In this document: positions 42,480 through 51,945 of the stretch, piece by piece
Layout of the letters: every line of letters begins with the position of its first letter
Numbering within the stretch: position 1 is the first letter of the stretch
NCBI RefSeq assembly: GCF_039909015.1
Contig: NZ_CP150919.1
Coordinates: forward strand, 2,704,501-2,768,500
Length of the DNA stretch: 64,000 bases
DNA from: Pseudomonas grandcourensis
GTDB lineage: Bacteria > Pseudomonadota > Gammaproteobacteria > Pseudomonadales > Pseudomonadaceae
Reading direction: 5' to 3'
The notes under the pieces: model-generated
What the model was told of the DNA's origin: nothing
Database searches by the model: none
The model's input: the letters and a program-made list of their open reading frames with translations, nothing else
Position numbers and translations under genes: made by a program

Positions 42480-43868
42480 TTACGGTTGGAGGAGGCGATC
42501 AGCTTCCCATTGCAAGGCTTTTTGCGTGGTACGTCGAAAGCTGTTCCAGGCGCTTGAAAAGAACAGGGCGGCAAGACAGCAACCGGCCAGGACCACGTAA
42601 AGGATCGAGAACCTGATCGCGTTCGGATTCTTGAATACGTAGTCGGTCAGCACCCCGACCAGCACCGGGCCGCAACCGGCACCGAGCAGGCTCAGCGCTC
42701 CGGTGAACATCGCCATGAACTGGCCGCGCATGGGGGCGGGGGCGACTTCGACGACCAGCGCCGCGCCGACGCCGAACAGGCAGGTCCAGAGGGTGGCGGC
42801 CACGGCCAGGAATGGAAGTGCATGCTCGACGCTAGAGGCCATCAACAGCGGAACACTCACCAGCGCCAACAGCACGCTGGCCAGCAAGGCGATGCGCAGA
42901 TTGCCGTTGGCCACCCCGCGATTGCGCCAGTATTCGCCCAGCCAGCTGGCGATGATCACGCCGAGGGGACCGCAGACGCACATGATTGCGCCCATCAGGG
43001 CGCCGACCCGGGCGTAGGTCCAGCCGAATTCACGTACGAAGTAGGTCGGCACCCAACTGCCACTGCCATAAACCGCGGTATAGAAGCAGCCGGCACCGAC
43101 AAAAATCGCCACGAAGGTACGGGCGTTTTCCCGCAGGTATGCCCACACTTCGCGCATCGGTACGTCCGCCCGGGGTGCCGGTTTCAGCCCTTGGGCGTTT
43201 TTGCGCAGGCGCGGTTCAGGGACGCCGGTCATCAGCACCAGCACCAGCAGCCCCGGCAGGCCGATCGACATCAGGGTGGTCTGCCACGGTTGCAGCAACC
43301 CCAGCCCGGGCAAGGTCAACGGGTGCGCGGTGAAGTAGCCCAGCACCAGCCCGGTGGCGAGCAACCCGGCACCGGCACCGAACGACGCTCCGGTGCCAAA
43401 CACGCCAAGGGCGCGGCCACGCTTGTGAGCCGGGAACAGATCGCTGATCAGCGACACCGCCCCCGGCAGCAGCACCGCTTCACCGACCGCCACCCCGATG
43501 CGTGCCAGCAATAAATGCCAGAACTCGGTGGCCAACCCGCCGGCCGCCGTGGCCAGGCACCACAATCCGATACCGATGGTGAGCACCAGGCGGCGATTGC
43601 CACGGTCGATCAGTCGCGCAATCGGCAAACCGACCAGGGAATAGAACGCCGCAAACGTGAAACCGTGAAGAACACCCATCCAGCTGTCGTTGACGTGCAA
43701 CGACTGCTGAATCGGGCCGACCAGCAACGTCAGGATCTGCCGGTCCATGATGGAAAAGATGTAGGCAATCAGCAGCACGCTGACCGTGTAATACGCCTGC
43801 CCGCGATTGGGCAGATCCATCACCGCAGGTGCGGCAGTGGTGGCCTGGATACCGGTTGTACTCGACAT
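42480..43868 (-). CDS. MFS transporter (spinster/ACS-like)
   Basis: A 462-residue inner membrane protein with 12 hydrophobic segments. YIFSIMDRQILTLLVGPIQQSLHV is the first-helix DRQ motif of spinster-like and anion:cation symporter groups; LIDRGNRRLVLTIG is the loop 2-3 motif. It probably imports the compound degraded by the cluster. A GTG at 43871 is one codon upstream; GAGGT is 6 bases from that and 9 from the ATG, so either may start. Confidence 0.88.
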   Translation of the reverse strand: MSSTTGIQATTAAPAVMDLPNRGQAYYTVSVLLIAYIFSIMDRQILTLLVGPIQQSLHVNDSWMGVLHGFTFAAFYSLVGLPIARLIDRGNRRLVLTIGIGLWCLATAAGGLATEFWHLLLARIGVAVGEAVLLPGAVSLISDLFPAHKRGRALGVFGTGASFGAGAGLLATGLVLGYFTAHPLTLPGLGLLQPWQTTLMSIGLPGLLVLVLMTGVPEPRLRKNAQGLKPAPRADVPMREVWAYLRENARTFVAIFVGAGCFYTAVYGSGSWVPTYFVREFGWTYARVGALMGAIMCVCGPLGVIIASWLGEYWRNRGVANGNLRIALLASVLLALVSVPLLMASSVEHALPFLAVAATLWTCLFGVGAALVVEVAPAPMRGQFMAMFTGALSLLGAGCGPVLVGVLTDYVFKNPNAIRFSILYVVLAGCCLAALFFSSAWNSFRRTTQKALQWEADRLLQP

Positions 43869-43923
43869 CACGTGTTGACCTCATGGCATGGGATTATTCT
43901 TGTTGTCGGGTGCCAAAAATCGT

Positions 43924-44916
43924 TCAGCCAGGTTGTTGCCAGAGGTTGTTGTCCTGCCAGATGTTTTCCTTGCGCCAGTGCGCCGGCAGCGTTTCGCCGG
44001 TGTGCTGGATCACTCGACCGATCAGCAGTTTCAACTGCTGGGCCTCTTCGTAATCGAGGGATTCCAGCGCCGTCATTTCCGCCGCCTTGGCGAATGCCAG
44101 CCACTCAATGGTCAGTTGCCGCCCGGGGTCGGTGAAGTAAATCCGTTGCGCGCCATCAACCGGCGTTTCCAGGGAGAGCAAGCCTTTGTTCACCCAGGTG
44201 TCCAGCTGTTCCTGGCGCAGATCCTTGCCGACGAATTCAAACAGCCGGCGCAACTCGGTCAAGGTTTTGCCTTCACCGAAACTGAGCATGCCCAGCAATT
44301 CGAAATCGAGGTCACTCATGCCCATGGCCTTGAGTTGCTGGCGAATTGGCAATTGCATCTGGTAGTAGGCGCGCCCGAGCAGGAAGCCCAGCCAGTTGTC
44401 GCCGTAGACGCTTTGGTCCACAGCGACGGCAGGTTCCAGCAGACGCCGATAGTCGCCGCCATGGAACACCAGCGGTGAGCTATCGAAGCGATCGAACGCC
44501 AGCACTTCGCCGACCAGGATAATGTGGTCGCCACCCTCATACTGGTAGGTCGTGCGGCACTGGAAGCGTGCCGAGCAGCCATCGAGCAACGGGATCTCAT
44601 CGTGGCCGCGGGTAGTGGTCAGGTCCGCGAATTTGTCCGTGCCACGTTTGGCGAACCGGTTGGACAAGTGTTCTTGATCGGTGGCCAGGATGTGCACGGC
44701 AAAGTGTTCGGAACCGGTGAAGGCGTGGGCCGACGACGAGTCCTTGTTCAAGCTCCAGAGCACCATCGGCGGGTCGATCGAGACCGAGTTGAAGCTGTTG
44801 GCGGTCAGGCCATAGTCTTGCCCGTCGGCGCCACGGGTGGTGACGATGGTGACGCCGGTGGTAAAGGCACCGAGCGCCTGGCGGAACTGCCGCGGATCGA
44901 AGTTCGAAGGGTTCAT
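43924..44916 (-). CDS. Flavin reductase with C-terminal MarR-like domain (HPAH C1-type)
   Basis: A 330-residue two-domain protein. Residues 1-165 are a flavin reductase of the FMN-binding split barrel (FRQALGAFTTGVTIVTTR; GLTANSFNSVSIDPPMVLWSL). Residues about 185-330 are a MarR-like winged helix (MSDLDFELLGMLSFGEGKTLTELRRLFEFVGK; LSLETPVDGAQRIYFTDPGRQ). The same build is known in the C1 reductase of Acinetobacter p-hydroxyphenylacetate hydroxylase, where the MarR-like part senses substrate and relieves autoinhibition. It should supply FMNH2 to the adjacent SsuD-like monooxygenase. Start ATG at 44916. Confidence 0.88.
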   Translation of the reverse strand: MNPSNFDPRQFRQALGAFTTGVTIVTTRGADGQDYGLTANSFNSVSIDPPMVLWSLNKDSSSAHAFTGSEHFAVHILATDQEHLSNRFAKRGTDKFADLTTTRGHDEIPLLDGCSARFQCRTTYQYEGGDHIILVGEVLAFDRFDSSPLVFHGGDYRRLLEPAVAVDQSVYGDNWLGFLLGRAYYQMQLPIRQQLKAMGMSDLDFELLGMLSFGEGKTLTELRRLFEFVGKDLRQEQLDTWVNKGLLSLETPVDGAQRIYFTDPGRQLTIEWLAFAKAAEMTALESLDYEEAQQLKLLIGRVIQHTGETLPAHWRKENIWQDNNLWQQPG

Positions 44917-45002
44917 GCAAGGAGACTCCATCGCCGCGCTGGGTGCGCGGCGAATTTATTGTTGTTTTTGTTTTTGCTTTTTTTGCTGGGTCAGGCGGCG
45001 AT

Positions 45003-46070
45003 TCAGGGGCAGAGCAAGGGCATGACCAAGCGGCCAAAACGCTTGGCTTCTTCGTGATGCGGATAACCCGACAGGCAGAAACCCGTGCAGCCGGCCTCGA
45101 CGAACTCCATCAGTTGCGCAGCGACCTGTTGCGGGTTGCCCACCACCGCGATGCCCGCGCCCGGACGCACTTCGGTGATCCCGGTCCACAGGTGCGGCGT
45201 CATCTTGCGACCGACGGTTTTGGAGAGTTCGGCGGCGCGCTGGCTGGCGACGGAATTGCTCTTGGCCGCCAGTTGCACGGCGGCGGCCAGTGCGGAATTC
45301 TCCGCTCCGGCGATCAGCGCCTCGGCGGCAGCCCAGGCGTCCGCTTCGTTTTCGCGGCAGATGATTTGCAGGCGCATGGCGAAGCGGATCTCATCCTCGC
45401 GCCCGTACTTGGCCGCGCGGGCACGCATCTCGACGATCTGCCCGGCGATGCGCTCCGGGTAGTCACCCCAGAACAGGTGGACCGACGAATGCTTGGCCGA
45501 AATCTCGGCGGCCTGCTCTGAACCGCCGCCGAGGAAGAAGGGCGGGTGTGGCTGCTGGACCGTGGCCGGCATGATTTTCGGGCCATGGACCTGGAAGTAT
45601 TTGCCGTTGTGTTCGACGTCTTGCTCGGTCCACAGGCGCTTCATCAACTCGACTTCTTCGAGCAACTGATCGTAGCGATCTTCTTTCGCCGTGCGTTGGC
45701 CTTCGGCATAGGCGTCCTTGTCGCTGACGCCGGCGATCAGGTTGAGGTAGATGCGGCCCTGAGACATCTGATCAAAGGTCGCGATCATCTTGGCCTGGGT
45801 GACCGGGTGGATATAGCCGGGTTTGAGCGCCGCGAGCATTTTCAGGCGGGTGGTGCGCGATGCCAGGTATGAGGCAACGACCCAGGCGTCCCAGCAAATG
45901 GAGCTGACAGGGAGCAGCATGTAGTCAAACCCGGCAGTCTCCGCTGCGATGGCCACGCGCTCGAAGTGCTCCAGGGAACGTGGAATGTCCTGGCCGGGAT
46001 CACCGAAGGCACTGGTGTCACCCAGGGTTGGACAGAACCAGCCCATGCTCAGGGGGATATTCTTATTCAT
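45003..46070 (-). CDS. LLM-class FMNH2-dependent monooxygenase (SsuD-like)
   Basis: A 355-residue luciferase-like (beta/alpha) barrel enzyme. WDAWVVASYLASRTTRLKMLAALKPG, DQMSQGRIYLNLIAGVSD and HPPFFLGGGSEQAAEISAKHSS are SsuD-type motifs. It should split O2 with reduced FMN to oxidise an alkanesulfonate or related compound. It is the promoter-proximal gene of the operon and is divergent from the LysR gene. Substrate not identified; the companion genes differ from ssu (no Ssu transporter). Confidence 0.9.
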   Translation of the reverse strand: MNKNIPLSMGWFCPTLGDTSAFGDPGQDIPRSLEHFERVAIAAETAGFDYMLLPVSSICWDAWVVASYLASRTTRLKMLAALKPGYIHPVTQAKMIATFDQMSQGRIYLNLIAGVSDKDAYAEGQRTAKEDRYDQLLEEVELMKRLWTEQDVEHNGKYFQVHGPKIMPATVQQPHPPFFLGGGSEQAAEISAKHSSVHLFWGDYPERIAGQIVEMRARAAKYGREDEIRFAMRLQIICRENEADAWAAAEALIAGAENSALAAAVQLAAKSNSVASQRAAELSKTVGRKMTPHLWTGITEVRPGAGIAVVGNPQQVAAQLMEFVEAGCTGFCLSGYPHHEEAKRFGRLVMPLLCP

Positions 46071-46153
46071 TGTGAGGCTCCCGCCGTGTGAACGATGGGT
46101 GCACTAAATCAAAGGCCTTACAATGAGTAAAATGAATAGGTAACATTCCAAGA

Positions 46154-47068
46154 ATGCACAGTATTAATATCCGTACCCTCGATCTGAACTTGCTGGTGGT
46201 GTTCATCACCCTGTGGGAAACCCAGAACGTCACCCGCGCCAGTGAGCGCCTGGCCTTGAGCCAGTCAGCCGTCAGCCATGCCTTGCGCCGATTGCGTGAA
46301 CGCCTGGGCGACGAATTGTTCGTGCTCGGGCGTTCAGGGCTGGTGCCGACCTCACGGGCCACGGCACTGATTGGCCCGGTGCGTGAGGCCCTGGAAAAGA
46401 TCGACCAGGTGCTGCAGGGCGGCGAGTCGTTCTCGCCAGCCACGGCTCAACGCACGTTCCGCATCGCGGCAGGCGACTTCGTCGAATTCCTGATCCTGCC
46501 CAAATTGCTCCAGCTCATTTCCGTGGTCGCGCCCGGGGTCGTCATTGAAATCGTACCGCTGCCTGAACCCGGTACCTTGTCGTTGATGCTCGAGAGCGGG
46601 GCTATCGACCTGATGCTCAACACGCCCGCCGCCCTCGGCGCAGGCGTGCGTTGCGAGTCATTGACGACCGTGCAGTTGCTGACCCTGATCTGGCAACGCG
46701 AAGGCCTGACGGCCGGGCGCTTCCCGCTGGACTTGTACCTTGAGCGGCCGCACGTGGTGATCAGCATGCACGAGCGCGGCGGCAACATCATCGACCGCAC
46801 ACTCGCCGCGCAGTCCTTGAGCCGAAGAATTGGCGCGGTCGTGCAAAACTTCATGGCAATGCCGATCATCGCCGCGCAAACCGGCTACATTTGTAATCTA
46901 CCGAGCCCGATTGCCCGGACGTTTGCTGGTGTTTTCAACCTCAGTTGCCATGCCCCACCCTTTGAATTTCCCGAGCCTGAGCTGATTGCCTGCTGGCACA
47001 CGCGCTTCGATGCCGATGAGGGTTTGCAATGGTTGCGCGTGCAGTTAAAGGATTGTGCGGTCAGTTGA
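46154..47068 (+). CDS. LysR-family regulator
   Basis: A 304-residue protein with the LysR winged helix (LDLNLLVVFITLWETQNVTRASERLALSQSAVSHALRRLRERLGDELF) at residues 6-57 and a periplasmic-binding-protein-like co-inducer domain behind. It belongs to the NodD/PnbR-like side of the family (LVPTSRATALIGPVREAL). It is divergent from the monooxygenase operon with 83 bases between, the classic arrangement for direct control. Confidence 0.92.
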   Translation: MHSINIRTLDLNLLVVFITLWETQNVTRASERLALSQSAVSHALRRLRERLGDELFVLGRSGLVPTSRATALIGPVREALEKIDQVLQGGESFSPATAQRTFRIAAGDFVEFLILPKLLQLISVVAPGVVIEIVPLPEPGTLSLMLESGAIDLMLNTPAALGAGVRCESLTTVQLLTLIWQREGLTAGRFPLDLYLERPHVVISMHERGGNIIDRTLAAQSLSRRIGAVVQNFMAMPIIAAQTGYICNLPSPIARTFAGVFNLSCHAPPFEFPEPELIACWHTRFDADEGLQWLRVQLKDCAVS

Positions 47069-47112
47069 GCCCACTCATCATCCGCATGGACGATTTGCGA
47101 TTGGAGTGACTG

Positions 47113-48834
47113 ATGAATCAGCAAGGCAGCCATCCGCAAGAGCGGACTCCAGGCACTCCACAGCGGGGAACCTTGCGCAGCCTGTTGATCCCGGAATGGC
47201 TCGACAGCTACCGGCCGGACTGGCTGCGAGGCGATGTGGTCGCCGGGCTGACGGCAGCGGCCGTGGTCATTCCCAAGGCGCTGGCGTACGCCACCATTGC
47301 CGGCCTGCCGGTGCAGGTCGGGCTGTATACGGCGTTGGTGCCGATGGTGATCTATGCCGTGCTCGGTACGTCGCGCCCGCTTAGCGTCAGCACCACGACC
47401 ACCCTGGCCATTCTCGCCGGCTCCGCGTTGGGCCAGCTCAGCCCCGATGGCGATGCGGCGACCTTGCTCGCCGGTTCCGCCACGCTGGCCCTGATGGTGG
47501 GCGCGATCTTGATTGTCGCGGGGCTGCTGCGCCTGGGTTTCGTCGCCAACTTCATTTCCGAACCGGTGCTGGTGGGTTTCAAGGCCGGCATCGGCGTGGT
47601 CATCGTGCTCGACCAGTTGCCCAAACTGCTGGGCACGCACATCGACAAAGGCGGCTTCCTGCACAACCTGGTGGCGACGGTCCAGAGCGTCGGCCATGCC
47701 TCGCTGCCGACCGTGGCGGTCGGTGTGTTCATGGTTTTGCTGCTGGTGGGCATGAAACGTTTTACACCCCGACTGCCCGCACCCTTGATTGCGGTGGCGC
47801 TTGGCATCATCGGCATGAGCCTGTTTGGCCTGGAGCGCTTTGGTGTGTCCGCCGTCGGTGTGGTGCCGATCGGGTTGCCCGCGCCGACCCTGCCGGTATG
47901 GTCGATGGCCGAGACCCTGTGGTCCTCGGCGATGGGTATCGCGCTGATGAGTTTCACCGAAACCATCGCGGCGGGGCGCGCGTTCGCCCGCAGTGACGAG
48001 CCCGCGCCACAACCGAACCGGGAGCTGCTGGCCACCGGCGTTGCCAACATCGGCGGTGCGTTTCTCGGGGCCATGGTCGCCGGTGGCGGGACCACCCAGA
48101 CGGCGGTGAACCGCCTGGCCGGCGCCCGTTCGCAACTGGCTGCACTGGTCACCGCCGCACTGGCGCTGGGCACGTGCCTGCTGCTGGCACCGCTCATTGG
48201 CCTGATGCCCAATGCCACGCTCGCCGCCGTGGTGATCGTGTATTCGGTAGGCCTGATCGAGCCGGCGGAATTTCGCGAAATCCTGTCGGTTCGCCGTACC
48301 GAATTTGCCTGGGCCGTGGTGGCCATGATCGGCGTGATACTGCTGGGCACTCTGCAAGGGATCGTCGTGGCGATCATCGTCTCGTTGCTGGCCCTGGCCT
48401 ATCAGGTTTCGGACCCGCCCGTGCATGTCCTGGGGCGCAAGCCCGGCACCAATGTGTACCGACCGCAGTCCGCCGAACACATCGATGACGAACACTTTGA
48501 CGGGTTGCTGTTGCTCAGGCCCGAAGGGCGGGTGTTCTTCGCCAATGCCGAGCGCATCGCCGACAAGATCCGGCCGCTGATTGACGTGGCGAACCCCAAG
48601 GTCGTGGTCCTGGACCTGCGCAGCGTGTTCGACCTGGAATACACCGCGCTGAAAATGCTCACCGGGGCGGAACAGCAACTGCAGGAAAAAGGCATTTCAT
48701 TGTGGCTGGTGGGCATGAGCCCGAGCGTATGGGAGATGGTCATCAAGGCTCCCCTGGGCCACGCGCTGGGCGAGGCGCGCATGTTCCTGAACCTGGAACT
48801 GGCGGTTGAACATTATCAGCGCAGTCGACACTGA
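47113..48834 (+). CDS. SulP-family anion transporter with STAS domain
   Basis: A 573-residue inner membrane protein with about 12-14 hydrophobic segments (residues 40-430) and a C-terminal cytoplasmic STAS domain (VLDLRSVFDLEYTALKMLTGAEQQL). ADGVVAGLTAAAVVIPKALAYATIAGLPVQVGLY-like text near the start is the SulP signature. It may transport sulfate, bicarbonate or another anion. The next gene, PPK2, lies 58 bases downstream and may be cotranscribed. Confidence 0.9.
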   Translation: MNQQGSHPQERTPGTPQRGTLRSLLIPEWLDSYRPDWLRGDVVAGLTAAAVVIPKALAYATIAGLPVQVGLYTALVPMVIYAVLGTSRPLSVSTTTTLAILAGSALGQLSPDGDAATLLAGSATLALMVGAILIVAGLLRLGFVANFISEPVLVGFKAGIGVVIVLDQLPKLLGTHIDKGGFLHNLVATVQSVGHASLPTVAVGVFMVLLLVGMKRFTPRLPAPLIAVALGIIGMSLFGLERFGVSAVGVVPIGLPAPTLPVWSMAETLWSSAMGIALMSFTETIAAGRAFARSDEPAPQPNRELLATGVANIGGAFLGAMVAGGGTTQTAVNRLAGARSQLAALVTAALALGTCLLLAPLIGLMPNATLAAVVIVYSVGLIEPAEFREILSVRRTEFAWAVVAMIGVILLGTLQGIVVAIIVSLLALAYQVSDPPVHVLGRKPGTNVYRPQSAEHIDDEHFDGLLLLRPEGRVFFANAERIADKIRPLIDVANPKVVVLDLRSVFDLEYTALKMLTGAEQQLQEKGISLWLVGMSPSVWEMVIKAPLGHALGEARMFLNLELAVEHYQRSRH

Positions 48835-48892
48835 ATGAACGCGGCCGGGGGCACTCCGGACGCTATGTGACGCATTGAAGGAGGTAACGGGC

Positions 48893-49711
48893 ATGGCGAA
48901 GAAGAAGGCCGCAACCAAAGGCAAACCGGTTGAAAGCGGCAAGCTCAAGAGCAAGGTGTATCTCGAGGAACTGGCGCAGCTGCATGTCGAGATGGTCAAG
49001 CTGCAGGAGTGGGTGCAGCACACCGGCGCCAAGGTCTGCATCATCTTCGAGGGCCGCGATGGCGCCGGCAAGGGCGGGACCATCAAGGCGCTCACCGAAC
49101 GGGTCAGCCCGCGGGTGTTCCGGGTAATGGCGCTGCCGGCGCCGACCGAGCGGGAAAAAAGCCAGATGTATGTGCAGCGTTATCTGCCGCACCTGCCGGC
49201 GGCCGGTGAAGTGGTGATCTTCGATCGCAGCTGGTACAACCGCGCCGGAGTCGAGCGGGTCATGGGCTTTTGCACCGAAGAGCAGGTGCGCAGTTTTCTC
49301 ACCGTGGTGCCGCGCGTCGAGCAGGCGCTGGTGGAATCGGGAATCATCCTGATCAAGTACTGGCTGGAAGTGAGCCAGGAGGAACAGACCCGGCGCCTCA
49401 AGGAACGTATCACCGACGGGCGCAAGATCTGGAAGCTGTCACCCATGGACCTCAAGTCCTATAACCGCTGGTACGACTACTCCCGTGCCCGGGACGACAT
49501 GTTCGAGGCCACCGACACCGAGTTCGCCCCGTGGCGGGTCGCCAACTCGAATGACAAACGACGGGCGCGACTGAACATCATCAGCGATGTGCTCAACAGC
49601 ATTCCCTACGAGGAAGTACCGCGGGCGAAAGTGAAACTGCCCAAGCGCCAAAGTCCCGGCAACTATCGGGATCCGAACTATCCGTTCAAGTACATCGCGG
49701 AAAAATTCTAG
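48893..49711 (+). CDS. ppk2: Polyphosphate kinase 2 (PPK2)
   Basis: A 272-residue protein with Walker A GRDGAGKGGTI (near residue 52) and Walker B-like VIFDRSWYNRAGVERVMGF, both PPK2 hallmarks; PREKSQMYVQRYLPHLP-like lid residues follow. Class I PPK2 enzymes transfer phosphate between polyphosphate and nucleoside diphosphates. An almost perfect ribosome binding site AAGGAGGT precedes the ATG at 48893. The N-terminal 20 residues are Lys-rich. Confidence 0.93.
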   Translation: MAKKKAATKGKPVESGKLKSKVYLEELAQLHVEMVKLQEWVQHTGAKVCIIFEGRDGAGKGGTIKALTERVSPRVFRVMALPAPTEREKSQMYVQRYLPHLPAAGEVVIFDRSWYNRAGVERVMGFCTEEQVRSFLTVVPRVEQALVESGIILIKYWLEVSQEEQTRRLKERITDGRKIWKLSPMDLKSYNRWYDYSRARDDMFEATDTEFAPWRVANSNDKRRARLNIISDVLNSIPYEEVPRAKVKLPKRQSPGNYRDPNYPFKYIAEKF

Positions 49712-49761
49712 AACGATGCATTGGGCAGGCGCCGGCCCACACCGGCTCCTGCTGCATGCCA

Positions 49762-51945
49762 TCAGGCCTTGATCACGTACCCATACGCCCGGGTACGACC
49801 GCCTTCCTGCTTCAGGTACACCCCTTGCAACTCCGGCGTGAAGCCGGGCAAGCGGTTGATGCCTTCTTCCAGGGCCAGGAAGTACTTCAATACCGCGCCG
49901 CCCCAGATTTCACCCGGCACCACGCACAAGACGCCCGGCGGGTAAGGCAACGCACCTTCGGCGGCAATGCGCCCGTCGGCATCCGCCAGCGCCACCAGTT
50001 CGACGTTGCCGCGGATGTACTCGATTTGCGCTTGCTGCGGGTTCATGGCCTTTTTCGGGAAGTGCTCCTTGCGGAACATGTCCTTCTGCAACTGCTGCAC
50101 GTTGTGGTGGCGATACAGGTCGTGCATTTCCTGGCAGAGCTGGCGAATGCTGTAGTTGCGATAGCGTTCCTGATGCTGCGCGTAGATCGCCGGCAGCACC
50201 CGGCTCATCGGCGCGTCATCGCTGATGAAGCGTTCGAAACGGGCGATTTGCGCGGCCAGGTGGGTCATCTTCGCCCAGTCTTCGGCCGGGGTGAGCAGGA
50301 ACAGGATCGAGTTGAGGTCGCACTTTTCCGGGACGATGCCGTTCTCGCGCAGGAAGTTGGCCAGGATGCCGGCGTGAATGCCGAAGTCGGTGTAGCTGCC
50401 GTCCACCGGGTCGATGCCCGGCGTGGTGAACAGCAACTTGCACGGGTCGATGAAGTACTGCTTCTCGGCGTAGCCGGCAAAGGCGTGCCAGCGGTCCTTG
50501 GGGTGGAACTCGAAGAAGCGGATGTCGTTGGCGATTTCTTCCGTCGGATAGTCTTCCCAGGCGCGCCCTTCAATGGTGTGCGGCACGAACGGGCGAACCA
50601 TGGTGCAGGCTTCGAGGATCAACTTGCGCGCCTCGATGCCGAACTTCACGCAGTCTTCCCACAGGCGCAGGCCGCTGCGGCCCGAATGAATGCGCGCGTT
50701 CACATCCAGCGAGGCGAACAGCGGGTAGAACGGGCTGGTGGAGGCCTGGGCCATGAACGCGTTGTTGAGCCGGTGGTGGTTGCAATAGCGCGCCTGGCCT
50801 TTGATGTGACGGTCTTTCTTGTGCACCTGGGAGGCCTGGGAAAAACCGGCCTGCTGCTTGTGCACCGACTGGGTGACGAAGATGCCCGGATCGTTCTCGT
50901 CGAGATCCAGCAACAGCGGCGAGCAGTCCTTCATCATCGGGATGAACTGCTCGTAGCCGACCCACGCTGAGTCGAACAGGATGTAGTCACACAGCTTGCC
51001 GATGCGGTCGACCACTTGCCGGGCGTTGTAGATGGTGCCGTCGTAGGTGCCCAGTTGAATGATCGCCAGGCGGAACGGCCGCGGCAGTTGCGCCTTGTCC
51101 GGGGCGACCTCGGCAATCAGTTCGCGCAGGTAGTCCTCTTCGAAACAGTGGGCGTCGATGCCGCCGATAAAACCGTAGGGGTTGCGTGCGGTCTCCAGAT
51201 AGACCGGCGTGGCGCCGGCCTGCAACAGCGCGCCCTGGTGGTTGGACTTGTGGTTGTTGCGGTCGAACAGCACCAGGTCGCCGGGGGTCAACAAGGCGTT
51301 GGTCACCACCTTGTTCGAGGCCGAGGTGCCGTTGAGTACGAAGTAGGTCTTGTCCGCATTGAACACCTGCGCGGCGTGTTTCTGCGCCAGCAGTGCCGGG
51401 CCTTCGTGGATCAGCAGGTCGCCGAGCTTGACGTCGGCGTTGCACATGTCGGCGCGAAACAGCGTCTCGCCGAAGAAGTCGAAAAACTGCCGGCCCGCCG
51501 GGTGCTTGCGAAAGAACTGGCCGCCCTGGTGGCCGGGGCAGGCAAAGGTCGCGTTGGCCGCCTCGGTGTAGTGTTTGAGCGCGTCGAAGAACGGTGGCAG
51601 CAGGCTTTCTTCATAGGCCTTGGCGGCGGTTTCCAGTTGGTTGCCGTGGTATTCGACGTTGCTGGGGGACAGGTCGAAGATGCCGTTCACTTGCAGCAGC
51701 ACGTCATTGAGGTGTTTGTAGACTTCCCGGGGGTGGGTGCTGGTGCCGGGGGACGCCACCAGGAAGATCGGGATATCAAAACCGGTGCGCTGAATGACGT
51801 CGAGGGATCCGGCCAGCACATCATTGACCGACACCACGGCCACGGCGACGTCGGTGAAGTCGGTGTGACCGAGCGGGACCACCTCCCGGGCATTCAGGAA
51901 ACAGGCGGATGCGCCTTCACTGGCGGCGATTTTCAGGGCTTTCAT
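49762..51945 (-). CDS. speC: Ornithine decarboxylase, SpeC type
   Basis: A 727-residue PLP enzyme of the large Orn/Lys/Arg decarboxylase family. It follows E. coli SpeC closely through its length (TFACPGHQGGQFFRKHPAG; ADMCNADVKLGDLLIHEG; FDSAWVGYEQFIPMM), with the PLP Lys in SVHKQQAGF near residue 361, close to K355 of SpeC. It makes putrescine from ornithine. AGGAGA lies 9 bases before ATG 51945. It is monocistronic and divergent from a DeoR regulator. Lysine or arginine decarboxylase activity is less likely. Confidence 0.88.
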   Translation of the reverse strand: MKALKIAASEGASACFLNAREVVPLGHTDFTDVAVAVVSVNDVLAGSLDVIQRTGFDIPIFLVASPGTSTHPREVYKHLNDVLLQVNGIFDLSPSNVEYHGNQLETAAKAYEESLLPPFFDALKHYTEAANATFACPGHQGGQFFRKHPAGRQFFDFFGETLFRADMCNADVKLGDLLIHEGPALLAQKHAAQVFNADKTYFVLNGTSASNKVVTNALLTPGDLVLFDRNNHKSNHQGALLQAGATPVYLETARNPYGFIGGIDAHCFEEDYLRELIAEVAPDKAQLPRPFRLAIIQLGTYDGTIYNARQVVDRIGKLCDYILFDSAWVGYEQFIPMMKDCSPLLLDLDENDPGIFVTQSVHKQQAGFSQASQVHKKDRHIKGQARYCNHHRLNNAFMAQASTSPFYPLFASLDVNARIHSGRSGLRLWEDCVKFGIEARKLILEACTMVRPFVPHTIEGRAWEDYPTEEIANDIRFFEFHPKDRWHAFAGYAEKQYFIDPCKLLFTTPGIDPVDGSYTDFGIHAGILANFLRENGIVPEKCDLNSILFLLTPAEDWAKMTHLAAQIARFERFISDDAPMSRVLPAIYAQHQERYRNYSIRQLCQEMHDLYRHHNVQQLQKDMFRKEHFPKKAMNPQQAQIEYIRGNVELVALADADGRIAAEGALPYPPGVLCVVPGEIWGGAVLKYFLALEEGINRLPGFTPELQGVYLKQEGGRTRAYGYVIKA

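Noticed and set aside
46885..48678. 597-codon open frame opposite the SulP gene
   Set aside because: Antisense shadow with Gln/His/Arg-rich composition; SulP with STAS domain is certain.
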